10,415 bases of DNA from JAAZMF01 sp036786445 (GCA_036786445.1 DAIQRD010000089.1:1-10415), one strand, 5' to 3'. Positions 1 through 7,867 are shown, numbered from the stretch's first letter. Notes: generated by a model not told the origin, from the sequence alone. Made by a program: numbers and translations.

Positions 1-1112
1 GTGACTTTACCTCTTACCCCTTGCAGTCGGGCGGCCTTGTAGCAAAGCAGTACATGGTGGCCCTTCTGGAGGAGATTTCTTTACGGCGGCAGTGGCTGGT
101 CCATTTACAGGGTGACTGTATCCCTGACAGCTTTCATTCTGTGTATATTGGCGGTGGTACTCCTTCTATCCTACCAGTTCACGAGCTGAGGCAGCTGATG
201 GAGGCAGTGAGCCAGAGCTTCCCCTTGACCGAGGAAGCCGAGATTACCTTGGAAGTCAACCCAGGCACCATTGACGAAGGGGAACTTGCAGCTTTGCGGC
301 AAATGGGTATCAACCGGCTTAGCCTAGGGGTGCAAAGCTTTGATGATGGTTTTTTGCGCAAGTTGGGGCGCGTTCACAACTCTGCCGATGTTTACCGAGT
401 GGTCAAGGCTGCCCGGGCCGCCGGGTTTCAGAACTTGAGCTTTGACTTAATGCTGGGGTTGCCGGGCCAAAGCCTCCAGGCTTGGCGAGAGTCCCTTTCC
501 TTGGCAACTGAACTCTGCCCAGAGCACATTTCCTGCTATGAGCTCACCATTGAGGCTGACACTACTTATGGCCATTGGTATAATGAAGGTAAGCTCAGTC
601 TACCCTCCGAAGATACAATCATAGCCATGCTCAAAGGGACAGCGCAATATCTCGTCAGCTTAGGGTACCAGCATTACGAGATTTCTAACTATGCTTTACC
701 TGGGTTCGAATCCCGGCACAATCAGATATATTGGCAGAATCGCTGGTATCTGGGCCTGGGAGCAGCGGCTTATTCCTATTGGCAGGGCCGCCGTTGGGGC
801 AATACCAGCCAGCTCCATGAATACCATGCAATGATCAATGCCGGCCAGTTTCCTGAGGTGGAGGAGGAGATCTTAGATCTTCGGGGTCAGGCCGGGGAGA
901 CTATGATGTTGGGTCTCCGGCTTCGAGAGGGTGTCTCTTTTACCGAGTTTCATCATAGGTTTGGAGTATCTATCTGGGATTTCTGGGAAAAGGAGATCAC
1001 TAATTTTATCAACCAAGGTTTAGTGGAGGTTGCCCAGGGACGTATCCGCCTGACTGATCGGGGGCTCCTCTTGGCCAATCAGGTGCAAAGCGCTTTCGTA
1101 GGATCATCTTGA
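1..1112 (+). CDS. hemW: Heme chaperone HemW (radical SAM, HemN-like), 5' end missing
   Basis: HemW is a radical-SAM family protein that binds heme and is thought to deliver it to respiratory enzymes; older annotation calls it coproporphyrinogen III oxidase-like. The frame is open from base 3 and reads DFTSYP, the segment that follows the CxxxCxxC Fe-S motif in this family. Bases 1-2 (GT) fit the last two bases of the final Cys codon, so the gene starts upstream and about 20 residues are missing. About 369 residues are visible. Family motifs include GGGTPS, LEVNPGT, RLSLGVQSF, LMLGLPGQ, YEISNYA and HNQIYW, followed by the C-terminal HemW domain. A TTG at 21 is in frame, but starting there would remove the Fe-S motif, so it is not the start. 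The gene lies directly before hrcA, as in Bacillus. The stop codon overlaps the -35 box of the next promoter. The choice of HemW over true HemN rests on gene context and motif spacing. Confidence 0.93.
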   Translation, partial: DFTSYPLQSGGLVAKQYMVALLEEISLRRQWLVHLQGDCIPDSFHSVYIGGGTPSILPVHELRQLMEAVSQSFPLTEEAEITLEVNPGTIDEGELAALRQMGINRLSLGVQSFDDGFLRKLGRVHNSADVYRVVKAARAAGFQNLSFDLMLGLPGQSLQAWRESLSLATELCPEHISCYELTIEADTTYGHWYNEGKLSLPSEDTIIAMLKGTAQYLVSLGYQHYEISNYALPGFESRHNQIYWQNRWYLGLGAAAYSYWQGRRWGNTSQLHEYHAMINAGQFPEVEEEILDLRGQAGETMMLGLRLREGVSFTEFHHRFGVSIWDFWEKEITNFINQGLVEVAQGRIRLTDRGLLLANQVQSAFVGSS

Positions 1113-1137
1113 CAAAAACGGTACTCAGTGCTATTTT
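1109..1137 (+). promoter_or_regulatory. Sigma-A-like promoter of the hrcA-grpE-dnaK-dnaJ operon
   Basis: A perfect -35 box, TTGACA (1109-1114), is followed after 17 bases by TATTTT (1132-1137), a weaker -10 match. The predicted start is near 1144, a few bases before CIRCE, which is the usual arrangement for HrcA-controlled operons. The -35 box shares bases with the hemW TGA stop (1110-1112), so the heat-shock promoter is embedded in the end of the upstream gene. The assignment is by inspection only. Confidence 0.75.
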
Positions 1138-1150
1138 TAATATGGATATG

Positions 1151-1177
1151 TTAGCACTCTACTCAAGTGAGTGCTAA
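1151..1177 (+). promoter_or_regulatory. CIRCE operator (HrcA binding site)
   Basis: The arms TTAGCACTC (1151-1159) and GAGTGCTAA (1169-1177) are separated by exactly nine bases. Both match the CIRCE consensus at every position. CIRCE is the binding site of the HrcA repressor, which is encoded immediately downstream. Its place between the predicted transcription start and the hrcA SD site fits repression of the whole operon, relieved when unfolded protein draws the GroE chaperonin away from HrcA. No second CIRCE was seen in the window. Confidence 0.98.
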
Positions 1178-1196
1178 CCAAAAGGTGGTGGTGATT

Positions 1197-2231
1197 ATGC
1201 CGTTGAACAAGCGGAAGAGGCAGATACTCAGGGCTATCACCCACGACTATATTAATACAGCTGAGCCGGTTGGCTCTCGGACGATTGCTCGTCGATATAG
1301 CTTGGGAGTGAGCCCAGCGACGATACGTAACGAAATGGCTGATCTAGAAGAGGACGGCTATTTGGAGCAGCCCCATACATCGGCGGGCCGGATCCCCTCA
1401 GACAAGGGTTATCGGTTCTATGTAGATGCCTTGATGGATCCCCAAGAGCTATCTGATGAGGAGATCAGGCAAGTGCATAGTAGCTTAAGAAGCGAGCACC
1501 GCCAAATGGAGGAACTAGTGCATGAGAGCGCTAGGCTATTGGCACTTCTGAGCCAGTACACATCGGTGGTGGTGGCGCCCAATCTCAGCCATGGTGCTAT
1601 CCGCCGGTTGCAGCTAATTCCTTTGGATGAATGGAATGTGCTGTTGGTCTTGGTAGTAGATCCGGGGTTTGTGCAAAGCCGCATTGTTGAGACGTCTCGT
1701 CCTTTACTGGTTCAGGAAGTCGCTCGAATTAACCACTTTTTTAGTCGCCGGTTGTCAGGTGTGATGGTGGCAGACATCGGGAGTTCCCTAGTGGGCGAGA
1801 TGCGGGAAGAGGTTACAGACGAGACCTTGATGTCGGAGGCTTTGACTCTCTTGACCAGGGGTTTGGGGAATATTAAGAAAGAGCAAGTGTTCTTGGATGG
1901 GACCATTCATCTATTTAACCAGCCGGAGTTTAGGGATGTGGATAAAGTCAAAGTATTACTCAACATCTTGGATGATGAGAAGATGTTGTGGGATTTACTG
2001 AATGACGCCCTAGGCTTATCAGGCATTCGCGTTACCATTGGCAGAGAAAACCAGCATGAGGGCTTTCGAGATTGTAGTCTGGTGACTGCCTCATATGAGC
2101 TAGATGGCCATGTGATTGGCAAGGTGGGTGTCCTGGGACCCACCCGCATGGACTATGAGCGGGTGGTTACCATTGTAGAATATATCGCTGTCAATCTCAG
2201 TGAGCTGCTTTCAGACGCCCGGCGCCATTAG
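1197..2231 (+). CDS. hrcA: Heat-inducible transcription repressor HrcA
   Basis: HrcA represses the dnaK and groE operons by binding CIRCE as a dimer; its activity depends on the GroE chaperonin. The ATG at 1197 is preceded by AAGGTGG (1182-1188) and gives 344 residues, close to the 343 of Bacillus subtilis. The N-terminal winged-helix domain (about residues 1-75) contains the recognition region SPATIRNEMADLEEDGYL and the family signature HTSAGRIPSDKGYRFYVD. The remainder fits the HrcA GAF-like and dimerisation domains, including an LLVLVVDPG strand and a C-terminal segment, LGPTRMDYERV, typical of the family. A GTG at 1167 is also in frame but lies inside CIRCE and would put the SD site within the coding region, so ATG is preferred. 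First gene of the chaperone operon and probably autoregulated. Confidence 0.97.
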   Translation: MPLNKRKRQILRAITHDYINTAEPVGSRTIARRYSLGVSPATIRNEMADLEEDGYLEQPHTSAGRIPSDKGYRFYVDALMDPQELSDEEIRQVHSSLRSEHRQMEELVHESARLLALLSQYTSVVVAPNLSHGAIRRLQLIPLDEWNVLLVLVVDPGFVQSRIVETSRPLLVQEVARINHFFSRRLSGVMVADIGSSLVGEMREEVTDETLMSEALTLLTRGLGNIKKEQVFLDGTIHLFNQPEFRDVDKVKVLLNILDDEKMLWDLLNDALGLSGIRVTIGRENQHEGFRDCSLVTASYELDGHVIGKVGVLGPTRMDYERVVTIVEYIAVNLSELLSDARRH

Positions 2232-2232
2232 T

Positions 2233-2275
2233 CGCTACGGGTAGCGTGTATCGGCTACCGGGGCTTTCCCGGGTA
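2233..2275 (+). repeat. Overlapping inverted repeats in the hrcA-grpE gap
   Basis: Three short hairpins overlap and partly exclude each other. CGCTAC (2233-2238) can pair with GTAGCG (2241-2246). GGTAGC (2240-2245) can pair perfectly with GCTACC (2254-2259) around an 8-base loop. TACCGGGG (2256-2263) can pair with CCCGGGTA (2268-2275) with one mismatch around a CTTT loop. There is no T-run after them, so an intrinsic terminator is unlikely. In B. subtilis the dnaK operon mRNA is processed between hrcA and grpE, so an RNA processing or stability element is a reasonable inference. No folding energy was computed. Confidence 0.5.
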
Positions 2276-2281
2276 AGAGGG

Positions 2282-2290
2282 AGAAAGGAG
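2282..2290 (+). promoter_or_regulatory. SD site that selects the GTG start of grpE
   Basis: AGAAAGGAG ends 9 bases before the GTG at 2300. The downstream ATG at 2336 has no comparable site; its nearest G-rich run, at 2314-2317, is 18 bases away. This is the main reason for choosing GTG 2300. The start lies in the inverted repeat GGCGC-GT-GCGCC (2295-2306), which could form a small hairpin over the start codon. Confidence 0.7.
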
Positions 2291-2299
2291 AGAAGGCGC

Positions 2300-3034
2300 G
2301 TGCGCCCCAATCCGGGGTTCTTTGCGCCGCTTTTCATGAAAAACCATCAAGCATCCCCCGCAGAGCGGGTCGGCCACCACAAATGTACCTGTGAGAGCTG
2401 TACCTGCCAAGATCAAGATGTGCCCACTGAGGATTGTCACCAGGGCGAGCCCCAAGCTACATCCCAAGATCTAGCCGGGGAAGAGGTAGCTAAGGGCGAC
2501 GACTCGTCGGGGAGCACAACTGAAGCTACGGATGAGACGGGGGATTTGGGACAGAATTCAGATCTGGAAGCCTTGTGTCAAGAACTAAAACACTTGCAGG
2601 AACAAGAAGCAGAGCTGACTCAAAAGCTGGTACGTCTACAGGCGGATTTTGAGAATTACCGTCGTCGCACCCGCAAAGAGATGCAGGAGAATATTATTCG
2701 GGCCAATGAAGAGCTCATCGGTGAGCTTTTGCCAGTCTTGGATAATTTCGATCGGGCACTGGTGGCAAGGGATGAGGCTAGTGCTGAGTCTATTAGAAAT
2801 GGTGTAGAATTGGTCTATCGGCAGTTTCTGGATATTCTAGGTAAAGAGGGGCTTACACCCATAGACACATTGGGAGAAGCCTTTGATCCCCATGTGCATG
2901 AAGCCGCCCTAGTGGAAGCTACGGACGATCCCGATTTGGATAATCAGATCGTTCAGGAGTTACAGAAAGGCTATTGCTTTGGTGATCGAGTTATCAGGGC
3001 TGCTGTAGTTAAGGTGGCAAAAATCGAAGATTAG
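2300..3034 (+). CDS. grpE: Nucleotide exchange factor GrpE with a Cys-rich N-terminal extension
   Basis: GrpE is the cytoplasmic dimeric factor that releases ADP from DnaK. From the GTG at 2300 it has 244 residues. A long, acidic, low-complexity N-terminus (about 1-85) precedes a helical coiled-coil region (about 88-140, with QADFENYRRRTRKE). The four-helix segment LLPVLDNFDRAL lies around 143-154. The C-terminal beta domain (about 180-244) carries FDPHVHEA and GYCFGDRVIRAAVVKVAK, typical GrpE signatures. The oddity is a cluster near the N-terminus: Cys29, Cys31, Cys34, Cys36, then Cys46-His47, with His26-His27 just before. Only two other cysteines occur (93 and 226). The start is not certain: ATG 2336 would give 232 residues and still include the Cys cluster. 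It lies between hrcA and dnaK, as usual in Firmicutes. Confidence 0.95.
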   Translation: MRPNPGFFAPLFMKNHQASPAERVGHHKCTCESCTCQDQDVPTEDCHQGEPQATSQDLAGEEVAKGDDSSGSTTEATDETGDLGQNSDLEALCQELKHLQEQEAELTQKLVRLQADFENYRRRTRKEMQENIIRANEELIGELLPVLDNFDRALVARDEASAESIRNGVELVYRQFLDILGKEGLTPIDTLGEAFDPHVHEAALVEATDDPDLDNQIVQELQKGYCFGDRVIRAAVVKVAKIED

Positions 3035-3085
3035 ACCGAGGCATTTTTTAAGGAGCCATCGGGCGACAGACGAGGAGGATGATGT

Positions 3086-4924
3086 ATGGGTAAAGTTGTT
3101 GGTATTGATCTAGGTACAACTAACTCGGTAGTTGCTGCCATGGAAGCTGGAGAGCCGGTAGTTATTCCCAATGCAGAAGGGAGCCGGACTACTGCTTCTG
3201 TGGTGGCCTTTTCGCAAAAGGGCGAACGTTTGGTGGGAGAGGTAGCTAGGCGCCAAGCCGTTACCAATCCGGACCGCACTATTATGTCTGTGAAACGTCG
3301 CATGGGAACCGATTACTCGGTGACCATTGATAATAAAGTCTATACAGCCCAGCAGATCTCCGCCATGATCTTACAGAAACTCAAGGAAGAGGCGGAAAAC
3401 TATCTGGGAGAGACCGTCACTCAGGCTGTCATCACGGTCCCAGCCTATTTCACTGATGCTCAGCGTCAAGCTACCAAGGATGCTGGCGCCATCGCCGGCC
3501 TAGAGGTTCTAAGGATTATCAATGAACCTACAGCGGCGTCCTTGGCCTATGGGCTAGATAGAGACGAAGATCAAAAACTGCTAGTTTTTGACTTAGGCGG
3601 AGGCACGTTTGATGTCTCTATCCTGGAGGTAGGGGATGGAGTATTCGAGGTCTTGGCTACCCATGGCAACAACCGCTTGGGTGGTGATGATTTTGACAAT
3701 CGGATTGTCAATTACCTGATTGATCAATTCCGCAACCAGACAGGTGTCGATCTCAGCAAGGACCGCATGGCTATGCAGCGTCTTAGGGAGGCTGCCGAAA
3801 AGGCCAAGGTGGAACTATCGGGCCTTCAGACTACCAACATTAACCTACCGTTTATTAGCGCTGGGGATGCTGGCCCCTTGCATATGGATATAGGCCTTAC
3901 TCGGGCGAAATTCAATGAACTCACAGCTGATCTGGTTGAAGCCACCATGGGACCCACACAGCGGGCATTAGACGATTCTGGTCTAAAGCCCCAGGAGATC
4001 GATAAGGTGATCCTGGTAGGTGGTTCCACTCGGATTCCGGCAGTTCAAGATGCCATTCGCAACAAACTAGGCAAAGAGCCGTTCAAGGGAGTCAACCCCG
4101 ATGAATGTGTGGCCATTGGGGCCGCTGTTCAGGCGGGGGTGCTGTCGGGAGAAGTCAAAGATATAGTATTACTTGATGTGACTCCACTTTCTTTGGGGAT
4201 CGAGACCTTAGGTGGCGTGATGACTCGGCTCATCGAACGCAATACCACCATCCCCACCAATAAGACGCAGACCTTTAGTACTGCAGCTGACAATCAGACG
4301 GCAGTTGATATTCACGTGCTCCAGGGCGAACGGCCCATGGCAAGCGACAATGTGACTTTAGGGCGCTTCCAGTTAACGGGAATACCACCTGCTCCCAGGG
4401 GTATCCCCCAGATTGAAGTGAGCTTTGATATTGATGCCAACGGCATTGTTAACGTCTCTGCCAAGGATCGGGGTACCGGCAAAGAGCAGCGGATTACTAT
4501 TACTTCCTCAAGTGGGCTCTCCGAAGAGGAGATTGAGAAGATGATCCGAGAAGCTGAAGCCCATTCCGAAGAAGACAAGCAGCGCAAGGAGCTCATTGAA
4601 GTCAAGAACCAGGCAGAGCAGCTGATCTACACTGTAGATAAGACCCTCAAAGATCTGGGAGATAAAGTTACCAGTGATGAAAAATCTAAGATCGAAGCAG
4701 CCAAGGCAGAGTTGGCCAAGGCTAGTGAAGGTGATGATGTAGGGGCCATCAAGGATAAGCTAGACGCTGTCAGTACCGCCTTGCACGGAGTCACATCACG
4801 GATGTATGCTGAAACAGATCCCAATCAAGGGCAAGCCCATGCAGATCCTCAGGGTGGACCTGGTCAGGGGCCTGGGGGAGATGATGTCGTTGATGCTGAC
4901 TATACAGTAGTTGATGATGACTAG
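3086..4924 (+). CDS. dnaK: Molecular chaperone DnaK (Hsp70)
   Basis: DnaK is the ATP-driven Hsp70 that binds exposed hydrophobic segments of client proteins, working with DnaJ and GrpE in the cytoplasm. It has 612 residues, the usual size for the Gram-positive type, which lacks an insertion found in the nucleotide-binding domain of proteobacterial homologues. The ATP-binding motifs are GIDLGTTNS (6-14), NEPTAASLAYG (before the next motif), VFDLGGGTFDVSIL (about 167-180) and LVGGSTRIP (310-318). The interdomain linker is VLLDV (361-365), followed by TPLSLGIETLGGVMTRLI at the start of the substrate-binding domain. The helical lid precedes a Gly/Gln/Asp-rich tail with DDVVDADYTVVDDD. The ATG has a strong AGGAGG SD (3073-3078) 7 bases upstream. 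No irregularity was seen. Confidence 0.99.
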   Translation: MGKVVGIDLGTTNSVVAAMEAGEPVVIPNAEGSRTTASVVAFSQKGERLVGEVARRQAVTNPDRTIMSVKRRMGTDYSVTIDNKVYTAQQISAMILQKLKEEAENYLGETVTQAVITVPAYFTDAQRQATKDAGAIAGLEVLRIINEPTAASLAYGLDRDEDQKLLVFDLGGGTFDVSILEVGDGVFEVLATHGNNRLGGDDFDNRIVNYLIDQFRNQTGVDLSKDRMAMQRLREAAEKAKVELSGLQTTNINLPFISAGDAGPLHMDIGLTRAKFNELTADLVEATMGPTQRALDDSGLKPQEIDKVILVGGSTRIPAVQDAIRNKLGKEPFKGVNPDECVAIGAAVQAGVLSGEVKDIVLLDVTPLSLGIETLGGVMTRLIERNTTIPTNKTQTFSTAADNQTAVDIHVLQGERPMASDNVTLGRFQLTGIPPAPRGIPQIEVSFDIDANGIVNVSAKDRGTGKEQRITITSSSGLSEEEIEKMIREAEAHSEEDKQRKELIEVKNQAEQLIYTVDKTLKDLGDKVTSDEKSKIEAAKAELAKASEGDDVGAIKDKLDAVSTALHGVTSRMYAETDPNQGQAHADPQGGPGQGPGGDDVVDADYTVVDDD

Positions 4925-4986
4925 ATCTATAGTGAAGATGAGACATGCGAGCTTTTTTTGTAAGTCGCTAGAAAAGGCGGTGCAAC

Positions 4987-6129
4987 ATGGCCAAGCGGGA
5001 TTATTACGAAGTTTTGGGGGTAGAGCGAGGGGCTTCTGAGGCCGACATTAAAAAGGCATATCGAAACCTCGCCCGTAAATATCACCCCGATGTAAATCAG
5101 GATGACCCCGATGCTGAGGATAAATTCAAAGAGGCCAGTGAAGCTTACCGCGTGCTGGGTGACGAAAAACTGCGACAGCAGTACGATCAGTTTGGTCATG
5201 CTGCCTTCGACGGAGCCAATGGCGCCGGCGGCTTTGGTGGCTTTGAAGGTTTCGGTGATTTTGGCGATATTTTCGATATGTTTTTTGGTGGAGCCATGGG
5301 CCGCCAAACCCGATCGGGCCCACAGAAAGGTGCCGATCTGAGGTTTGATCTGGGGATCAGCTTCGAAGAGGCGGCCTTTGGAGTCGAGACCGAAATAGAG
5401 CTGCCCAGGACAGAGATCTGTCCCCATTGCCACGGCAATCAAGCTGAGCCTGGTACACCTATCCATACCTGTTCCCAGTGTAATGGTACTGGCCAAGTCC
5501 AGCAGGTACAAGAGAGTGCCTTTGGCCGTTTTGTTAATGTCAGACCTTGCCCTACCTGTGGTGGTGAGGGGAAAACAGTGGAGACACCCTGTCGAGAATG
5601 TAGAGGCCAGGGACGGGTGAGGCGGGTACGCAAGATCAGTGTTAAGATTCCTGCGGGTATAGACAACGGTTTCCGATTGCGTGTGCCCCAGGAAGGGGAG
5701 GCAGGCAGCCGAGGAGGCCCCTCCGGTGATCTGTATGTTTTCGTTACTGTGCGACCCCATGCGTTTTTTAAACGCAGAGGCAATGATGTCTACTACGAAC
5801 TGCCCATCAGTTTCGTCCAGGCGACCCTCGGTGATGAAATCGAGGTGCCCACTTTAGAGGGTGATGTCAAACTGCGAATACCTGAGGGCACTCAGACTGG
5901 GACATCCTTTAGGATCAAAGGCAAGGGGATTGCCAACCTGCGGGGCTACGGGCGGGGTGATCAGCATGTGGTTGTGAGGATCTCGACTCCCAAGAGTCTG
6001 ACAGCAGCGCAGAAGGAAGCCCTGCGGGAGTGGGGTGAGAGTATCGGTGATACAGTCCACCCTGTCAATGATAAAGGGTTTTTGGGGCGAGTGAAAGATG
6101 CCTTTGATGGATTAGGGCGCAAGGAATAA
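4987..6129 (+). CDS. dnaJ: Chaperone DnaJ (Hsp40, type I)
   Basis: DnaJ delivers unfolded clients to DnaK and stimulates its ATPase. The protein has 380 residues in the full type I layout. The J domain (about 1-70) has the HPD motif at 33-35. A Gly/Phe-rich stretch follows (about 76-105). Four zinc-binding CxxC repeats begin at Cys145, Cys162, Cys188 and Cys202. The C-terminal client-binding beta domains run to about 350. The first zinc repeat reads CPHCHGNQ, not CxxCxGxG, so its last Gly is lost, but all eight Cys ligands are present. The ATG is preceded by AAGGCGG (4974-4980) at 6-base spacing, and the gene starts 62 bases after dnaK, so co-transcription is likely. Confidence 0.98.
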   Translation: MAKRDYYEVLGVERGASEADIKKAYRNLARKYHPDVNQDDPDAEDKFKEASEAYRVLGDEKLRQQYDQFGHAAFDGANGAGGFGGFEGFGDFGDIFDMFFGGAMGRQTRSGPQKGADLRFDLGISFEEAAFGVETEIELPRTEICPHCHGNQAEPGTPIHTCSQCNGTGQVQQVQESAFGRFVNVRPCPTCGGEGKTVETPCRECRGQGRVRRVRKISVKIPAGIDNGFRLRVPQEGEAGSRGGPSGDLYVFVTVRPHAFFKRRGNDVYYELPISFVQATLGDEIEVPTLEGDVKLRIPEGTQTGTSFRIKGKGIANLRGYGRGDQHVVVRISTPKSLTAAQKEALREWGESIGDTVHPVNDKGFLGRVKDAFDGLGRKE

Positions 6130-6155
6130 CGTGGTTAAGAGGTGGCGAATAGGTG

Positions 6156-7100
6156 ATGCCTGACGGATCTTGGACCAAGATAACGGTGACCACCAGTCTG
6201 GAAGCGGTGGAAGCTGTCACAGGCATTCTGATGGATGCCGGGGTTGGTGGTGTGGAAATCGGGGATCCTAGGATCTGGCAGGAAGAGGCAGCCTCCCATG
6301 ATCGCTATGGTGAGCTCTACCCCACAATAAGTCCTGTCTCCGATGATGCTCCCGTTGATGTCATCGCCTATTTGGCCGGCGACTGCAGGGACACAGAGAT
6401 AATCAGTCTGATCCAAGGGCGGGTTCTTGCCCTGACAGACGTGGCACTCAACCCGGCGCCGGCCCTAGTCAATACGCAATTATTAGCTGATTCCGATTGG
6501 GCCCACGCATGGAAGGATTTCTACCACACCCAGAGAGTAGGTCTGAGGATTGTTATTAAACCTACCTGGGAAGCTTATACTGCCAGTGCCGATGATGTTG
6601 TGCTAGAGCTTGATCCCGGAATGGCTTTTGGGACCGGTGAGCACAAGACTACCCGTTTGTGCCTACTACAGTTGGAAAGACTAATCAGACCGGGTTATCT
6701 AGTCTATGATATCGGTGCTGGCTCAGGCATATTGTCTTTGGCTGCCGCCAAGTTAGGAGCAGCTCGAGTGGTAGCATGTGACCTAGATCCTGTGGCAGTT
6801 CAAGTGGCCCAGGAGAATGTGGTTAGAAATGGGCTTACACGAAGAATATCTGTGCAAAAGGGCCCCATCGATGGCATCCACGGCAAGGCCGATTTGATCG
6901 TGGCCAATATCATTACTGATGTGATCATAGATATATTACCGGCAGTGCTAGAGCGGCTGGTGCCGGGAGGGTATTTTGTGGCTGGTGGGATTATTGGCCA
7001 GAGGAGAGACGAAGTGGTTGCAGCCCTTAGGGAGGTTGGCTTTAGCTTACTGGAAGAAGAGCTTGATGATGATTGGCTATGTCTGGTGAGCACCAGATGA
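6156..7100 (+). CDS. prmA: Ribosomal protein L11 methyltransferase PrmA
   Basis: PrmA uses S-adenosylmethionine to methylate ribosomal protein L11 (uL11). The 314-residue product compares with about 311 in B. subtilis. The N-terminal part (about 1-90) fits the L11-recognition domain. The catalytic domain starts with ELDPGMAFGTGEHKTT (151-166), the most distinctive PrmA signature. It then has SAM-binding motif I, VYDIGAGSG (183-191), an acidic loop ACDLDPVAV and the catalytic-side motif VANI (249-252). ATG 6156 directly follows a GTG at 6153. The SD AAGAGGTGG (6137-6145) fits either, so the start may be one codon earlier. It lies 26 bases after dnaJ, the conserved Firmicutes position, and overlaps rsmE at its 3' end. 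Confidence 0.97.
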   Translation: MPDGSWTKITVTTSLEAVEAVTGILMDAGVGGVEIGDPRIWQEEAASHDRYGELYPTISPVSDDAPVDVIAYLAGDCRDTEIISLIQGRVLALTDVALNPAPALVNTQLLADSDWAHAWKDFYHTQRVGLRIVIKPTWEAYTASADDVVLELDPGMAFGTGEHKTTRLCLLQLERLIRPGYLVYDIGAGSGILSLAAAKLGAARVVACDLDPVAVQVAQENVVRNGLTRRISVQKGPIDGIHGKADLIVANIITDVIIDILPAVLERLVPGGYFVAGGIIGQRRDEVVAALREVGFSLLEEELDDDWLCLVSTR

Positions 7101-7867
7101 GCCCTCGGTTTTTCGTTGACCCTGGCCAAATCGCCGGAGAGCTGATCAGCATCGTTGGTGAAGAATTGGTGCACTTGGAGCGGGTACTGCGCCTACAAGC
7201 CGGGGCTGCCATAATCGTATGTGATGGGTCAGGCAGGGAGTATCAGGCGGTCTTGCGGGAAGTCGGTCGGGAACTGGCAGTCGCTCAGATCACGGCCATT
7301 TGCCAGAGTACGACAGAGCCGCGCTTGCGCATCACTCTAGTGCAAGGGCTGCCTAAGGCAGATAAGATGGACTTTATCATTCAAAAAGGTACTGAGCTTG
7401 GTATACATGAATTTCTGCCAGTGATGACAGAGCGCACCGTTGTCCGACTCGAGGGGAGTAAGGCCCAGCGACGGATGGAAAGATGGCAGCGAATAGCCCA
7501 GGAAGCGGCTAAGCAAAGCCGACGGGCCGTAATACCTAAAGTGAATGGGCCTATCACTTGGCAAGCATGTCTAGCCAAATATCGGGAAATGCCCGTCGGT
7601 GCTTTGGGGCTGTTTCCTTGGGAATCCGCCACCGGGAAGCTCTTGCGGGATGTTTTGCCTAATACCTGGGAATCCAATGATAGCCACCATCCCCTAGAAG
7701 TATGGATCTGTATTGGCCCAGAAGGAGGATGGAGCCCGGAAGAGGCAGAGGCAGCAGGGCTGGCCAATCTCATCCCTTTGAGTTTGGGTTCTCGCATTTT
7801 GCGCACAGAGACAGCTGGGATGGTGGTAGCGGCCCTGGTGTTGTATGCCAGTGGTGACCTGGGCTGA
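7097..7867 (+). CDS. rsmE: 16S rRNA (uracil1498-N3)-methyltransferase RsmE
   Basis: RsmE methylates N3 of U1498 in 16S rRNA and belongs to the SPOUT (trefoil-knot) family. The 256-residue protein has an N-terminal PUA-like RNA-binding part (about 1-70). The SPOUT domain contains KMDFIIQKGTELG (from about 90), the EAAKQSRRAVIP segment, IGPEGG (206-211) and SLGSRILRTETA (229-240), which together form the SAM-binding knot. The ATG overlaps the prmA stop as ATGA, which suggests translational coupling. An upstream in-frame ATG at 7079 would add six residues before MSPRFF and lacks a clear SD, so the overlapping start is preferred. Same order as in B. subtilis (yqeT-yqeU). Confidence 0.96.
   Translation: MSPRFFVDPGQIAGELISIVGEELVHLERVLRLQAGAAIIVCDGSGREYQAVLREVGRELAVAQITAICQSTTEPRLRITLVQGLPKADKMDFIIQKGTELGIHEFLPVMTERTVVRLEGSKAQRRMERWQRIAQEAAKQSRRAVIPKVNGPITWQACLAKYREMPVGALGLFPWESATGKLLRDVLPNTWESNDSHHPLEVWICIGPEGGWSPEEAEAAGLANLIPLSLGSRILRTETAGMVVAALVLYASGDLG

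Noticed and set aside
1138..1143. TAATAT as the -10 box of the hrcA promoter
   Set aside because: It lies 23 bases from the TTGACA box, too far for a sigma-A promoter; TATTTT at 17 bases is the better choice despite a poorer match.
2246..2299. Upstream GTG (2246) as the grpE start
   Set aside because: It would place the strong SD and the hairpin region inside the coding sequence and adds a basic, unconserved stretch; no SD precedes it.
4950..4958. T-rich run between dnaK and dnaJ as a possible terminator
   Set aside because: No GC-rich hairpin precedes the run, and dnaJ follows at once with a good SD, as expected within one operon.
4927..5760. A 277-codon open frame on the minus strand opposite dnaJ
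   Set aside because: It lies almost wholly over the well-supported dnaJ coding region, resembles no family I know, shows no SD, and is best explained by the codon bias of dnaJ.
7381..7806. A 141-codon minus-strand frame opposite rsmE
   Set aside because: It is fully inside rsmE, has no recognisable motifs and no initiation signals; a shadow frame.
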